Assembly: GCF_030696885.1 (NCBI RefSeq)
Contig: NZ_JAUYRI010000009.1
Coordinates: 1 to 64,000, forward strand
DNA: 64,000 nucleotides
From: Thiobacillus sp.
GTDB lineage: Bacteria > Pseudomonadota > Gammaproteobacteria > Burkholderiales > Thiobacillaceae
Direction: 5' to 3'
In this document: piece after piece, positions 1 through 11,328 of the stretch
Position numbering within the stretch: the first letter of the stretch is position 1
Layout: every line of letters begins with the position of its first letter
The notes under the pieces: generated by a model
What the model was told of the DNA's origin: nothing
Seen by the model: only the letters and a program-made list of their open reading frames with translations
Database searches by the model: none
Translations under genes and position numbers: made by a program

Positions 1-515
1 ACAACGTGCGTGTGCCGGCCGAGAACCTGCTGGGTGGCGCGGCCTTCGAAGGCAGGGGCTTCATCTGCCTGATGGAGCAACTGCCCTGGGAGCGGCTGCA
101 GATCGCCATCGGCGCGGTGGCAGCCGCCCAGGCCGCGATTGACTGGACCGTGGCCTACGTGAAGGAACGCAAGGTGTTTGGCCAGCCGGTGGCGGCCTAC
201 CAGAACACCCGCTACACCCTGGCCGAATTGCAGACCGAGGTGCAGGTGGCGCGGGTGTTTGTGGACAAGTGCTGCGAGCTGGTGGCCATCGACAAGCTCG
301 ACACCGCCACCGCCAGCATGGCCAAGTACTGGTGCTCGGACCTGCAGTGCAAGGTCATGGACGAATGTGTGCAGCTCTTCGGCGGCTACGGCTACATGTG
401 GGAATACCCCATCACCCGGGCCTACGCCGATGCGCGTGTGCAGCGCATTTACGGCGGCACCAACGAGATCATGAAAGAGGTGATCACCCGTTCAATGGGC
501 CTTGGCGTCCGTTGA
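1..515 (+). CDS. acyl-CoA dehydrogenase, C-terminal part (5' end outside window)
   Basis: This is the C-terminal ~170 residues of an acyl-CoA dehydrogenase, an FAD flavoenzyme that makes the alpha-beta double bond in acyl-CoA thioesters. The reading frame is open to the left edge, so the listed GTG at base 6 is internal. Visible family features are the helical C-terminal domain, with 'YVKERKVFGQPVA', 'MAKYWCSDLQ', 'QLFGGYGYMWEYP' and the terminal 'RIYGGTNEIMKEVI' stretch where this family carries residues that contact FAD. The substrate chain length cannot be told from this fragment. The gene ends at TGA 513-515, and no operon partner follows on the same strand. The family call is secure. Confidence 0.93.
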   Translation, partial: NVRVPAENLLGGAAFEGRGFICLMEQLPWERLQIAIGAVAAAQAAIDWTVAYVKERKVFGQPVAAYQNTRYTLAELQTEVQVARVFVDKCCELVAIDKLDTATASMAKYWCSDLQCKVMDECVQLFGGYGYMWEYPITRAYADARVQRIYGGTNEIMKEVITRSMGLGVR

Positions 516-784
516 GGTCTTGGTCTGTCCGCCGGCGGTTTTTGCGGTTGGCTGACCCGCTTGGGTGGGCGGTACCGCATCGAGCATGTAGCCCGCGCGC
601 TGGGCCGCGTTGATGGGCGAAATCGCGCGCGGGGCGCGCTTGGTTGTGATGCGCGGGCCAGCGTGGATGGACGGGTGTTGCATGGCGTTTGTGCCCGGCG
701 GGCAGCGTGGTTGCGAGGCTTTCATGCTAGGGCGGTGGCCCTGTTACCAGCGCGGCGCTTGCGCAAACCGGGTAAGCAATCGTT
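516..784. other. intergenic stretch with no convincing gene
   Basis: This 269-bp gap separates the acyl-CoA dehydrogenase from the convergent bactofilin gene. The ORFs here (for example a 77-residue minus-strand ORF) have no recognisable family, no clear ribosome binding site and the proline/arginine-rich composition of random GC-rich frames. I see no strong hairpin with a T-run. Confidence 0.5.
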
Positions 785-1321
785 TCAGGCCGTGGGCGTG
801 GTCACGCGGGTGGTCGGCGTTGCCGGTGTATCCAGCAGGCCCACATCGCCACTGAGCTGGCCACCTTCGGCGATGCTGAGCTTGCCGTAGCGCACCGTGC
901 CCGTCACGCGGCCGGTGGGGTGGATGACCAGGCGATCGCGCACCGTGAGCGTGCCCTCGAAGTGGCCGTGGATCTCTGCGATGTCGATTTCGGCAGCGCC
1001 CTTGAAGCGCCCGGGCGGAGCGATTTCCATCACGCGCGAGTCCATGGTGGCTTCCACCGTGCCTTCGACGAACAGGGTGTCGCAGTCGGTGATCTCCACG
1101 CCTTTGAGGCGGATCAGCGGCCCGACCTTGAGCAGGCTGTCGGCGCCCGGGCGGGTGTTTTTGGACGGCTCAGCGGCAGGTGAGGCTTCGTTGGCTGCGG
1201 GGGGGCTTGGGGTGGATGCCATGGTCACGGGCACGGTGCGGCCGGTGGGTGTCGGAGGCATGGTGCGCGCCGCAGGCGTTTCGGGTTCGCGTTTGCCAAA
1301 AAAAGGGGATTGCAGTGCCAT
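785..1321 (-). CDS. bactofilin family cytoskeletal protein
   Basis: The predicted 178-residue protein has a disordered proline/threonine-rich N-terminus (about 1-65) followed by a short right-handed beta-helix domain (about 70-165). Repeating elements such as 'LFVEGTVEATMDSR', 'DIAEIHGHFEGTLTV' and 'IHPTGRVTGTVRYGKL' show the polar/hydrophobic periodicity of the bactofilin (DUF583) family. Bactofilins polymerise without nucleotide and scaffold cell-wall or envelope enzymes. I chose ATG at 1321 ('MALQSPFFGKRE') because residues upstream of it in the ORF look like leader sequence. The gene stands alone between convergent neighbours, so its particular role cannot be inferred from context. Confidence 0.85.
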   Translation of the reverse strand: MALQSPFFGKREPETPAARTMPPTPTGRTVPVTMASTPSPPAANEASPAAEPSKNTRPGADSLLKVGPLIRLKGVEITDCDTLFVEGTVEATMDSRVMEIAPPGRFKGAAEIDIAEIHGHFEGTLTVRDRLVIHPTGRVTGTVRYGKLSIAEGGQLSGDVGLLDTPATPTTRVTTPTA

Positions 1322-1459
1322 GGGGATGTGATCCTGGTGCTTGAGGGAGGGAACCCTCATGCTAGGCGCGCCCGCCACTTACATGTGATGCACCACCGCA
1401 AGACGCGTAAGCAATGATGTCGCGGCGGATTTAAATCGGCCGTGCTGAACCTGCCACAT

Positions 1460-2053
1460 TCAATCAGCCGTGTTCAACCAGCCCAGGCGCCCCTGGCCCG
1501 ATTCATTGAGCCGTTGCTGCAGCGTTGCCGCAGCGGATTCAGGCAGGCAGAAACGCAGCGTCACCAGGCTGGCGTGGTCAACCCCCAGCAGTGTGGCCCC
1601 GGCGGCGTCCAGCTCGCGGCGCACCAGGCCTTCCAGCGCGTAGGGCACACAACAGGCCAGGTGTTGCACGCGTTGCAGGGGGCGTTTGTCGGCGCCCAGC
1701 AGGGCCTGGGCCACGGCGTCGGTGTAGGCGCGCACCAGGCCGCCCGCGCCCAGCTTCACGCCGCCAAAGTAGCGCACCACCGTGGCCAACACACCGTCCA
1801 GGTCCTGGTGGCGCAACACCTCCAGCATGGGGCGCCCGGCGGTGCCACTGGGCTCGCCATCGTCCACCGCAGCCGACTGGCCACCGGCCAGCAAGGCCCA
1901 GCAGACGTGGGCCGCGCCCGGGTGCTGCGCGCGCAAGTCGGCCACGATGGCTTGCGCGGCCGCGCGGTCAGCCACCGGCGCCACACGGGCGATGAAGCGG
2001 CTTTTTTTGATGACAAGCTCGTGGTGGGCGGCAGAGGCCAGGGTGTGCGCCAT
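1460..2053 (-). CDS. IMPACT (YigZ/UPF0029) family protein
   Basis: The 197-residue protein begins with 'ELVIKKSRFIARVAPVADR' and contains 'GEPSGTAGRPMLEVL', the diagnostic 'D/E-GEPSGTAG' loop of the IMPACT/YigZ family, plus the 'VLATVVRYFGGVKLGAGGLVRAY' segment. A C-terminal ferredoxin-like domain (DUF1949 type, about 135-195) follows. The family is linked to translation control in eukaryotes, and its bacterial role is not settled. Length and domain order match E. coli YigZ. The gene is separated from the upstream HD-GYP gene by about 30 bp on the same strand, so it may be the last gene of that transcript, although no functional link is obvious. Confidence 0.9.
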   Translation of the reverse strand: MAHTLASAAHHELVIKKSRFIARVAPVADRAAAQAIVADLRAQHPGAAHVCWALLAGGQSAAVDDGEPSGTAGRPMLEVLRHQDLDGVLATVVRYFGGVKLGAGGLVRAYTDAVAQALLGADKRPLQRVQHLACCVPYALEGLVRRELDAAGATLLGVDHASLVTLRFCLPESAAATLQQRLNESGQGRLGWLNTAD

Positions 2054-2084
2054 GGCGACCGAGCTTACCCGAGCGCACCGCGCA

Positions 2085-3677
2085 TCAGGCCGCCATGCGT
2101 TCCTCGGTGGGCAGTGCCTTGGCGTCGGCGTAGACGCCCATGATCTCGCGCACTTCGTCCAGGTGGTCGAGCAGGATGTCCACCAGCGCGGGGTCGAAAT
2201 GGCGGCCCTTTTCGCTGATCAGCAGCTCCAGCACTTTCTCCAGCGGCCAGGCCTCTTTGTAGCAGCGGCGGTTGACCAGGGCGTCGAACACGTCGGCCAC
2301 CGCCACGATGCGGCCGTAGATGTGGATGTTGTGGCCCAACAGCCCGTGCGGGTAGCCGCTGCCATCGAACTTCTCATGGTGCTGCGCGGCGATGATGGAC
2401 GCCGCCTGCAGCATGGGCCGCTTGGAGCGGCCGAACACTTCCGAGCCAATCATGGCGTGGCGTTTCATCACCTCCCACTCGTGTTTGTCCAGCGGGCCGT
2501 TCTTGAGCAGCACGCTGTCGGGGATGGCGACCTTGCCCACGTCGTGCATGGGCGCGGCGCTGAACAGGATCTGGCACTCGGTTTCGTCCAGGCCGCTGTG
2601 TTGCCCCAACAGACGGGCAATGTGCGCCACGCGCCGCACGTGGTTGGCCGACTCCTTGGACCGCGTCTCCACCACATCGCCCAGGGTGTCGATGATCTCG
2701 GTCTGTGTGTCGTAGATTTCCTGATCGAGGTAGAGGTTGTCGAAGGCGATGGAGATGTTGCGCGAGAACAGTTCGATCAGGCGCAGGTCGATCTCCTCGG
2801 AGTGGTTCAGGTTGTCCAGGTAGATGAGGTTGGCGGTGCCGTTCTGGCTGGGGAAATAGCCCACGAAGGCGTCGCCATCGAGGAGGGTGCGGCGCTCGTT
2901 GAGCGCGCGCTCGACCCGTGTCAGCACATGGGGTGGCAGCTGTTCGAGCCTGAAATCGGCGCCCGCGCTGAGGCTGCCCAGGCGCCCGATGGCGGCCATC
3001 AGCTCCAGCGTGTCGCCCGAGCGCGACAGCGACAGCCCGTTGCTGCGCAGCACCAGCGATTCGGCATCGACATGGAACAGGCTGGCGATCTGGTGCAGCA
3101 GGCCGTTGGCAAACTGGCGCAGCGAGCGGATCTCGAACAGGTTCATGGACGCCTTGATGACCTGCTCCAGCCCGTCGCGGTAGCGCTCCACCTGCTGTTT
3201 GGCGGTGTTGAGGTCCAGCAGCGCCTTGTACTGCTTGAGGGCGGTGTAGGTGGTGGTGTAGAGCTTGTCGGCGTCGAGTGCGGTTTTCTCTTTGTAGTCG
3301 TTGATGTCGTATTGCACGATCACGTTGCGCTCGGGCGCCTGGCCGGGTTGGCCGGTGCGCAGCACGATGCGCACCAGCTGGTTGCCCAACTGGTTGCGCA
3401 CATGGTCCACCACCTGCAGGCCGGCGTTGTCGGTTTCCATCACCACGTCCAGAAACACCAGTGCCACGTCGGGGTGCTGTTGCATCAGCTCGCACGCCTC
3501 GCGTCCCGAATAGGCGCTCATCAACTCCAGCCGGTGGCCGAGGAACTCACCGTCGCGCAGCGTCAGGCGGGTGATGGTGTGGACTTCCGGCTCGTCGTCA
3601 ACGATCAGGACTTTCCAGGTCGGGCGGGGCGTTGCTGCGGGGTCGGTGGCTGACGTGGGTGCGGGCTTTTTGAACAT
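2085..3677 (-). CDS. response regulator with DUF3369 and HD-GYP phosphodiesterase domain
   Basis: This 530-residue protein has three parts: a receiver domain (about 20-145, 'VLIVDDEPEVHTITR' with phospho-acceptor Asp in 'LVFLDVVMET'), a central GAF-like DUF3369 domain (about 160-315) and an HD-GYP domain (about 325-505). The HD-GYP residues are intact: 'MHDVGKVAIPD', 'HHEKFDGSGYPHG' and 'DVFDALVNRR'. HD-GYP enzymes hydrolyse cyclic di-GMP, and the intact motifs suggest activity. The gene starts 17 bp downstream of the histidine kinase stop and is surely co-transcribed with it. The inference is that the kinase controls c-di-GMP breakdown through this regulator. Confidence 0.93.
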   Translation of the reverse strand: MFKKPAPTSATDPAATPRPTWKVLIVDDEPEVHTITRLTLRDGEFLGHRLELMSAYSGREACELMQQHPDVALVFLDVVMETDNAGLQVVDHVRNQLGNQLVRIVLRTGQPGQAPERNVIVQYDINDYKEKTALDADKLYTTTYTALKQYKALLDLNTAKQQVERYRDGLEQVIKASMNLFEIRSLRQFANGLLHQIASLFHVDAESLVLRSNGLSLSRSGDTLELMAAIGRLGSLSAGADFRLEQLPPHVLTRVERALNERRTLLDGDAFVGYFPSQNGTANLIYLDNLNHSEEIDLRLIELFSRNISIAFDNLYLDQEIYDTQTEIIDTLGDVVETRSKESANHVRRVAHIARLLGQHSGLDETECQILFSAAPMHDVGKVAIPDSVLLKNGPLDKHEWEVMKRHAMIGSEVFGRSKRPMLQAASIIAAQHHEKFDGSGYPHGLLGHNIHIYGRIVAVADVFDALVNRRCYKEAWPLEKVLELLISEKGRHFDPALVDILLDHLDEVREIMGVYADAKALPTEERMAA

Positions 3678-3694
3678 GGTGGGCCTCTTGTGTT

Positions 3695-5407
<1,713 letters not shown>

Positions 5408-5677
5408 GCGTCCACCCTGATGTTTTTCGTTGTTCTAGGGCAGCGCTGTGGGCCACTGCCTCCCTTTGTCAAATAGTGTCCCCAAAAAACTTTAATTAGT
5501 CAAACAATGAAAAGACTCAAATATTGCAAAGCGATCAGATAGGTGCCGACAGGCGGGGCATACCTTGGTGCCACTACAGCCGTGGCGCCATTGCCATGCC
5601 GCTGGGTGCTTGGTATGGTCGCGTACCGAATGGGGCGGGCCTCCCGGGCCGCCTCTCAGCGAAGTCCAGGGAGAGCC

Positions 5678-6490
5678 ATGAACCAAACGATGCCGTTTCG
5701 GCAGGGCCGCATGCTGGCCAGCGCGCTGGCGTTTGTGTGCCTGTTTCTCGCAAGCGCTCGGGCGGACGCGTCGTCCATGGGCGCTGCGGCCCCGGCGAAG
5801 GTGCCGCGCATCGATTTCGCCACCTACCTCATTCCGGTGCATGTGGAAAGCCCTCAGCAGGGCCTGTTCATCGAGCTCATGCGCGAGGTCGCCGCAGGCG
5901 CGCGATTCCAGAACTTCTCTATCGAGGTCATGCCCGCACCGCGTGCGCTGCGCAGCCTGATGACGGGCACCCACGACGCGGTGTTCCCGGCCCTCGACAT
6001 TTTTTTCGAACCCGGTCAGCCGGTGGTGCGCACCGCAGAAACCATCGACTGCAAAGAGGACTTCGTCTTCACCGCCCGCGGTGCGCCGCTGCTGCGAAGC
6101 CTCGCCGACCTGCGCGGCAAGGTGGTCGGCATCACCCACGGCTACCCGTACTCGCGCGAGGTCATGGCCGCCAGCGGCCACACGCTGGAGGTGGCGGTGT
6201 CGGACGAGCTCAACATCCGCAAGCTCGTGGCCGGGCGCATCGACGCCTTCGTGCTCGACGAAAAAACCGGCATCCAGGCGGCCAAGGCGCTGGGTCTGAG
6301 CGACGCCATCCAGTACGACAGCCTGGCACCGGTGTCGCGGCAGGACGTTTACGTGGCCTTCCAGCCCAACGAGCGCGGGCGCGAACTCGCTGGTCGCACC
6401 TCCGAGGCGCTGCGGCAGCTCAAGGCCAGTGGCCGCTACCAGGCCATCACCCACGGCATCACCTTTGCGCGGGGGTGTTCGGGGCGCTGA
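5678..6490 (+). CDS. periplasmic solute-binding protein (SBP_bac_3 type)
   Basis: The 270-residue product has a signal peptide (about 'MLASALAFVCLFLASARADA') and the type II periplasmic binding fold: 'VPRIDFATYLIPVHVE', 'GLFIELMREVAAGARFQNFSIEVMPAPRAL' and 'DLRGKVVGITHGYPYSREV'. Family members bind amino acids or other small solutes, but some lone proteins act as sensors. No permease or ATPase gene is adjacent, so transport partners must be elsewhere or the protein is an orphan. I chose ATG 5678 because it gives a proper signal peptide and follows a purine-rich 'CCAGGGAGAG'. The much longer ORF upstream is not supported. Confidence 0.8.
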   Translation: MNQTMPFRQGRMLASALAFVCLFLASARADASSMGAAAPAKVPRIDFATYLIPVHVESPQQGLFIELMREVAAGARFQNFSIEVMPAPRALRSLMTGTHDAVFPALDIFFEPGQPVVRTAETIDCKEDFVFTARGAPLLRSLADLRGKVVGITHGYPYSREVMAASGHTLEVAVSDELNIRKLVAGRIDAFVLDEKTGIQAAKALGLSDAIQYDSLAPVSRQDVYVAFQPNERGRELAGRTSEALRQLKASGRYQAITHGITFARGCSGR

Positions 6491-6567
6491 GGGCGCGGTC
6501 GTGTGCGGGTGTTTTACAGTGCGGCCTCGGGCGGGCCACGGTGGCGCCGCTTGCCACCGGAAAAGCC

Positions 6568-7581
6568 ATGCCCCAATCCGCCCCCGCTGATCACCCAAAC
6601 TTGCCCGCCCGCACCCTGGTGGTGCTGGGCACCGGCGGCACCATTGCCGGCCGCGCCAGCGCCGTTGGCGACAACGTGGGCTACACCGCTGGCGAAGTCG
6701 GCGTGGGCCACTTGCTGGCCGGCGTGCAAGGCATGGCCGCGCAGCTGCACACCTTGTCGGGATGGGTGTTCGAGGCCGAACAGGTGGCCCAGGTGGACAG
6801 CAAGGACATGGGCCCCGCCGTCTGGCGCAGCCTGCTGGCGCGTGTGGCGCATCACCTGGTCCGGCCTGAGGTGGCGGGCCTTGTGGTCACCCACGGCACC
6901 GATACCCTGGAAGAAACCGCCTGGCTGCTGCAGGCGGTGCTGGCGCCGGCCAAACCGGTGGTGATGGCCTGCGCCATGCGCCCGGCCACCGCCCTGGTGC
7001 CCGACGGCCCGCAGAACCTCATGGACGCCTTGTGTGTGGCGGCCACGCCCGGCGCGCGCGGTGTGGTGGCCGTGTGTGCCGGCCAGGTGCACCAGGCGGG
7101 CCATGTGCAGAAGGTGCACACCTACCGGCTCGACGCCTTCGACTCGGGCGACGCCGGTCCGCTGGGCTGTGTGGAAGAAGGCCGCCTTCGCGCATGGCAG
7201 CCTTGGCCCGAGGGCACGGCCGACCGCCCGTTGTTTCAGAGGCTGCTTGCCACCACCGCCTGGCCGCGCGTGGAACTGATCACCAGCCACGCCGGTGCCG
7301 ACGGTGCCGTGGTGCGGGCGCTGCTGGCTGCCTCCCTGCCCAGCGCGCCGTTGCGTGGCCTGGTGGTGGCGGGTACCGGCAACGGCACCTTGCACGCCGA
7401 CCTGTTGACCGCGCTGGCCGATGCGCAGGCTGCCGGGGTGGTGGTACGGCGCGGCACGCGCTGCGCCTATGGCCAGGTGGTGCCCGGGCCCCACGACGCG
7501 CTGGCCGACACCGGCGGCCTGTCACCGGTCAAGGCGCGCCTGGCCCTGGTGCTCGAACTGCTGGCCGCCGACCCGTGCTGA
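6568..7581 (+). CDS. asparaginase (L-asparaginase I/II fold)
   Basis: The 337-residue protein shows both asparaginase signatures. The N-terminal 'VVLGTGGTIAGRAS' carries the nucleophilic threonine and the second, 'GLVVTHGTDTLEETAW', carries the Thr-Asp of the catalytic set. It hydrolyses asparagine (possibly also glutamine) to aspartate and ammonia. No signal peptide is evident, so a cytoplasmic location is likely. The start was placed at ATG 6568 since earlier in-frame sequence belongs to the preceding gene region. The next gene overlaps its last codons (GTG 7575), which implies translational coupling. Confidence 0.93.
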   Translation: MPQSAPADHPNLPARTLVVLGTGGTIAGRASAVGDNVGYTAGEVGVGHLLAGVQGMAAQLHTLSGWVFEAEQVAQVDSKDMGPAVWRSLLARVAHHLVRPEVAGLVVTHGTDTLEETAWLLQAVLAPAKPVVMACAMRPATALVPDGPQNLMDALCVAATPGARGVVAVCAGQVHQAGHVQKVHTYRLDAFDSGDAGPLGCVEEGRLRAWQPWPEGTADRPLFQRLLATTAWPRVELITSHAGADGAVVRALLAASLPSAPLRGLVVAGTGNGTLHADLLTALADAQAAGVVVRRGTRCAYGQVVPGPHDALADTGGLSPVKARLALVLELLAADPC

Positions 7582-7994
7582 CCGCGCTCGGCTCCCACCC
7601 CTGGGCCTACCCCATGCTGGAGGTGGTGCACCTGTTTGGCATCGCGCTGCTGCTGGGCAACCTGGTGTTGCTGGAACTTCGCGTGTTCGGCCTGGGCCCC
7701 ACCTTGCCGGTGGACGCGTTGGCCCGCCTGAGCCAGACCCTGGCGGGCCTGGGGTTTGTGCTGGCCGCCGTGTCGGGGCTGACGATGTTTGGCACCATGC
7801 CCGGGGAACTGTTGGCCAACCGCGTGTTCACAGCCAAGATGGCCCTGATCCTGCTGGCGGGCTGCAACGCGGGCTTGTTTCATGCGCGCGATTCGCTGCG
7901 CAAGCTCGATGCCACGGCGCGCGGCCTGATGGTCGTGTCCACCGTGATCTGGCTGCTGGTGCTGACCTGCGGCCGCTGGATTGGCTACACATGA
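7575..7994 (+). CDS. small four-helix integral membrane protein, unknown function
   Basis: The 139-residue product is hydrophobic with about four transmembrane segments ('MLEVVHLFGIALLLGNLVLLEL', 'LGFVLAAVSGLTMFG', 'MALILLAGCNAGLFH', 'LMVVSTVIWLLVLTC'). The His-containing first helix and the 'HARD' motif resemble the DUF6644/DUF2214 kind of membrane protein often annotated only as hypothetical. GTG 7575 overlaps the asparaginase stop by 7 nt. It is followed within 14 bp by the DUF6152-like gene, so the pair probably forms a small unit, and similar pairs of a haem-like membrane protein with a DUF6152 protein are familiar. The role is unknown. Confidence 0.72.
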   Translation: MLTALGSHPWAYPMLEVVHLFGIALLLGNLVLLELRVFGLGPTLPVDALARLSQTLAGLGFVLAAVSGLTMFGTMPGELLANRVFTAKMALILLAGCNAGLFHARDSLRKLDATARGLMVVSTVIWLLVLTCGRWIGYT

Positions 7995-8008
7995 CGAAGG
8001 AGAAAACC

Positions 8009-8488
8009 ATGTTCAGACGCGATGTGTTGCGCACCGGGGGTGCGCTGGGGCTGATGTTTGGCGTGCCTGCCGCCTGGGCCCACCACGGCTGGAGCAGCTT
8101 CGACCAGGGCCGGCCCATCTATCTGGCCGGCCGCGCGGCCGAGGTGAAATGGCGCAACCCGCACGTGGAACTGGCGCTGGAGCTCCAGGCGCCGCTGGCC
8201 TTGCCGGCCGATCTGGGCCAGCGCAGCGTGCCCGCACAGGTGGCCCAGGTTGATGGCCGCGCCTTGCTGGCCAAGGCGGTGCTGCCCACCCGGCGCGACC
8301 GCCGCTGGGAGATCGAGCTTGCGCCGCTGTCGCGCGTGGGCCAATGGCAGGTGCCCGAGATCCAGTCCGGCGCCGAGCTGGCCCTGGTGGGGTTCACCTT
8401 CACTGGCGAACAAGGCGCTGCTGTGCTGCGCGCGGAGTACCTGTTTCTGGGCGGCAAGACCTACGGCATGCGCTCCGGCCCGGCATGA
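8009..8488 (+). CDS. DUF6152-like secreted protein
   Basis: The 159-residue protein carries an N-terminal export signal with paired arginines ('MFRRDVLRTGGALGL'), suggesting a Tat-type leader cleaved near 'AAWA-HHGWSSF'. The mature N-terminus 'HHGWSSFD' and the 'VKWRNPHVELALEL' stretch fit the DUF6152 family of small periplasmic beta-rich proteins. ATG 8009 follows 'AAGGAGAAAACC', a good ribosome binding site. An upstream in-frame ATG at 7991 would precede that site and is less likely. The function is uncharacterised, and the His pair at the mature N-terminus could bind metal, which is my speculation. Confidence 0.75.
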   Translation: MFRRDVLRTGGALGLMFGVPAAWAHHGWSSFDQGRPIYLAGRAAEVKWRNPHVELALELQAPLALPADLGQRSVPAQVAQVDGRALLAKAVLPTRRDRRWEIELAPLSRVGQWQVPEIQSGAELALVGFTFTGEQGAAVLRAEYLFLGGKTYGMRSGPA

Positions 8489-8491
8489 AAA

Positions 8492-8513
8492 AACCCGGCG
8501 CTTGGGCCGGGTT
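8492..8513 (-). terminator. intrinsic terminator after adk
   Basis: Inverted repeat AACCCGGC / GCCGGGTT with an 6-nt loop. Read on the minus strand it is followed by a T-run ('GGGTTTTTTC'), so it terminates the adk transcript. It also lies just past the stop of the convergent DUF6152 gene and may serve both. Confidence 0.8.
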
Positions 8514-8542
8514 GTCTGTGATGCCTGCAGGGGCAGCGCGTT

Positions 8543-9265
<723 letters not shown>

Positions 9266-9324
9266 TCAACTTTTCGAGGATAGCATGGGCATGCCTGCGG
9301 GGCGCTTACAGCGCCGGCCGGCGC

Positions 9325-10098
9325 TCAGCCAGGTGCGGCCATCAGCGCACGCACCCGCGCCAGGTCTTCGGGCGTGTCCACGCCGGGGCCGGGGGCGCTG
9401 TCGGTCACGTGCACCGCGATCCGGTGGCCATGCCACAACACGCGCAACTGCTCCAGCGACTCAGTTTGTTCAATGGGTGCGGGCTCCAATGTGGGAAATT
9501 GCCGCAAAAAGCCAGCGCGATAGCCGTAGATGCCCACATGGCGCAGCGGCGCGGGCGAAGGCAGGGCGTTCAGACCCTGTTGCCAGGCGTCGGCCATGCC
9601 GTCGCGCCACCAGGCGATGGGTGCGCGGCTGAAGTACAGGGCCGTGCCCTGGCGGTCCAGCACCACCTTGACCACATTGGGGTTGGCAAACTCGGCCGCG
9701 CTGTGCAGCGCGTGGGCGGCGGTGGACATCACGCAGTCGGCGCGTTGCGCCAGCGCGGCGGCCACGGCATTGACCAGTTCGGGGTCCATCAGCGGCTCGT
9801 CGCCCTGCACGTTGACCACGGTGGCGCTGTCGGGCAGGCCCAGCAGGTCGCAGGCCTCGGCCAGCCGGTCGCTGCCGCTGGGGTGGTCGGCGCGGGTCAT
9901 CACGGCGCGCACCCCGTGTTGAGCGCAGGCGTCGAGCACGGCGGCGCTGTCGGTGGCCACCACCACCTGGGCGGCGTGCGAGCCCGCGGCGCGGCGCGCC
10001 ACATGCACGACCATGGGCAGGCCGGCGATGTCGGCCAGCGGTTTGTCGGGCAGGCGGGTGGAAGCCAGGCGTGCCGGGATCAGCACGGTGAAGCTCAC
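9325..10098 (-). CDS. kdsB: 3-deoxy-manno-octulosonate cytidylyltransferase
   Basis: KdsB (257 residues) activates Kdo with CTP to CMP-Kdo for lipopolysaccharide core assembly. The N-terminus '[19 protein letters not shown]' is the nucleotide-binding signature, followed by '[17 protein letters not shown]', 'SGSDRLAEA' and '[16 protein letters not shown]'. The start is GTG at 10098, which overlaps the stop of the Trm112-like gene in a GTGA arrangement. The longer ORF start runs into that gene. It is part of the lpxK-trm112-kdsB lipid A/LPS operon. Confidence 0.96.
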   Translation of the reverse strand: MSFTVLIPARLASTRLPDKPLADIAGLPMVVHVARRAAGSHAAQVVVATDSAAVLDACAQHGVRAVMTRADHPSGSDRLAEACDLLGLPDSATVVNVQGDEPLMDPELVNAVAAALAQRADCVMSTAAHALHSAAEFANPNVVKVVLDRQGTALYFSRAPIAWWRDGMADAWQQGLNALPSPAPLRHVGIYGYRAGFLRQFPTLEPAPIEQTESLEQLRVLWHGHRIAVHVTDSAPGPGVDTPEDLARVRALMAAPG

Positions 10099-10277
10099 GC
10101 TTCCAGCTCCTCGTCGCTCAGCGTGCGGGCCTCGTTTTCCAGCAGGATGGGGATGCCGTCGCGCACCGGGTAGGCCAGGCGCGCGCTGCGCGAGACCAGC
10201 TCTTGCTTCTCGCGGTCGTAGGTCAGCGGGCCCTTGGTCACGGGGCACACCAGCAGTTCAAGGAGTTTGGGGTCCAT
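10095..10277 (-). CDS. Trm112 family small zinc-ribbon-like protein
   Basis: This is a 60-residue protein of the UPF0434/Trm112 (YcaR) family: '[51 protein letters not shown]'. The 'CPVTKGPL' half-knuckle is visible, but the second cysteine pair of eukaryotic Trm112 is absent, as in many bacterial members. Trm112 proteins are methyltransferase partners in eukaryotes, and the bacterial role between lpxK and kdsB is not established. It overlaps the end of lpxK by 20 bp and the start of kdsB by 4 bp, so all three are translationally linked. Confidence 0.92.
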   Translation of the reverse strand: MDPKLLELLVCPVTKGPLTYDREKQELVSRSARLAYPVRDGIPILLENEARTLSDEELEA

Positions 10278-11304
10278 GGCGGGATGATAGCCGGGCGTCC
10301 AGCGCGTGGAAGAAGGCGGGTTCGGGTGTCAGCATCAGCGGCACGGCCAGCACCTGAGGCGAGGTGCCGGTCAGCAGTGGCCAGAGTTTGACGGCGTCCT
10401 TTTCGGTGCACAACACGGTGGCGCCGGGCGGGCATTGGGCCAACAGGTCTGGCCACAGTGCCGCCAGGTCGGCATGGTCGGGCAGCGGCCATGCGTGCGC
10501 CAGGCGCAGGCCGCGTTCGGCCAGCATGTCAAAAAACACCTCGGGTCGGGCGATGCCAGCCAGCGCACACAGCGGCGCCGCGTTGTTGGCCAGCTCGGCC
10601 AGTGGCGTCGCGCGGCCCTGCGCGTTCACCGCTTCGTCGGCCAGCGCCCGCCGGGCCACAAACCCGGGGAAAAACGGTGGCGCGGGCTGCCGCTGCTGGT
10701 GCAGCACCAGGGCGGGTGCATCGCTGCGGCGCGGCCAGGGCTCGCGAAGCAGGCCGGCAGGCAGGCACCAGCCGTTGCCCAGGCCCCGGTCGTCGAACAC
10801 CACCACCTCCAGGTCGCGCGCCAGCGCCAGGTGCTGCAGGCCATCGTCGCAGACGATCACGTCGACGGCGGGGTGGGCTTTCAACAAGGCCAGGCCGGCG
10901 GTGGCCCGCTGTTTGGCCACCCACACCGGCACGCCGGTGGCGCGCTGGATCAGCAGGGGTTCGTCGCCGGTGTCGGCCGGATCGCTGCTGGCGCCGACGG
11001 CAAGCACCCCATCCTGCTGCCGCCCATGGCCGCGCGAGACCACGCCGGGGTGCCAGCCCTGGGCCAGCAGGTGGCGCACCACGGCGATGGTGGTGGGGGT
11101 TTTGCCGGCGCCGCCCACCACCACGTTGCCCACCACCACCACCGGCACCGGCAGGCGGGTGGCGCGGCGCCAACCCCAGGCGAACAACAGGCGCCGTGCG
11201 GCGAACAGCGCGCGGTACACCAGACTGAGCGGGTAGAGCAGCCGCGTCAGCGGGCCGCGCGCCAGCCAGGCCTGGCGCAGCGCGCTTTCGGTGGCAGCGT
11301 TCAC
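10258..11304 (-). CDS. lpxK: tetraacyldisaccharide 4'-kinase
   Basis: LpxK (348 residues) phosphorylates the 4' position of the lipid A disaccharide at the inner membrane. An N-terminal amphipathic/hydrophobic helix ('[21 protein letters not shown]') precedes the P-loop '[18 protein letters not shown]' and the '[21 protein letters not shown]' stretch with the DDGLQH signature. Length and motif order match E. coli LpxK. It sits between exbD and the Trm112-like gene. This exbB-exbD-lpxK order is common in betaproteobacteria. Confidence 0.96.
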   Translation of the reverse strand: MNAATESALRQAWLARGPLTRLLYPLSLVYRALFAARRLLFAWGWRRATRLPVPVVVVGNVVVGGAGKTPTTIAVVRHLLAQGWHPGVVSRGHGRQQDGVLAVGASSDPADTGDEPLLIQRATGVPVWVAKQRATAGLALLKAHPAVDVIVCDDGLQHLALARDLEVVVFDDRGLGNGWCLPAGLLREPWPRRSDAPALVLHQQRQPAPPFFPGFVARRALADEAVNAQGRATPLAELANNAAPLCALAGIARPEVFFDMLAERGLRLAHAWPLPDHADLAALWPDLLAQCPPGATVLCTEKDAVKLWPLLTGTSPQVLAVPLMLTPEPAFFHALDARLSSRHGPQTP

Positions 11305-11328
11305 AGTGGGTGTGGGTGTTGGCCGCGG

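Noticed and set aside
492-725. 77-residue ORF in the gap after the acyl-CoA dehydrogenase
   Set aside because: No ribosome binding site, no recognisable motif, biased composition.
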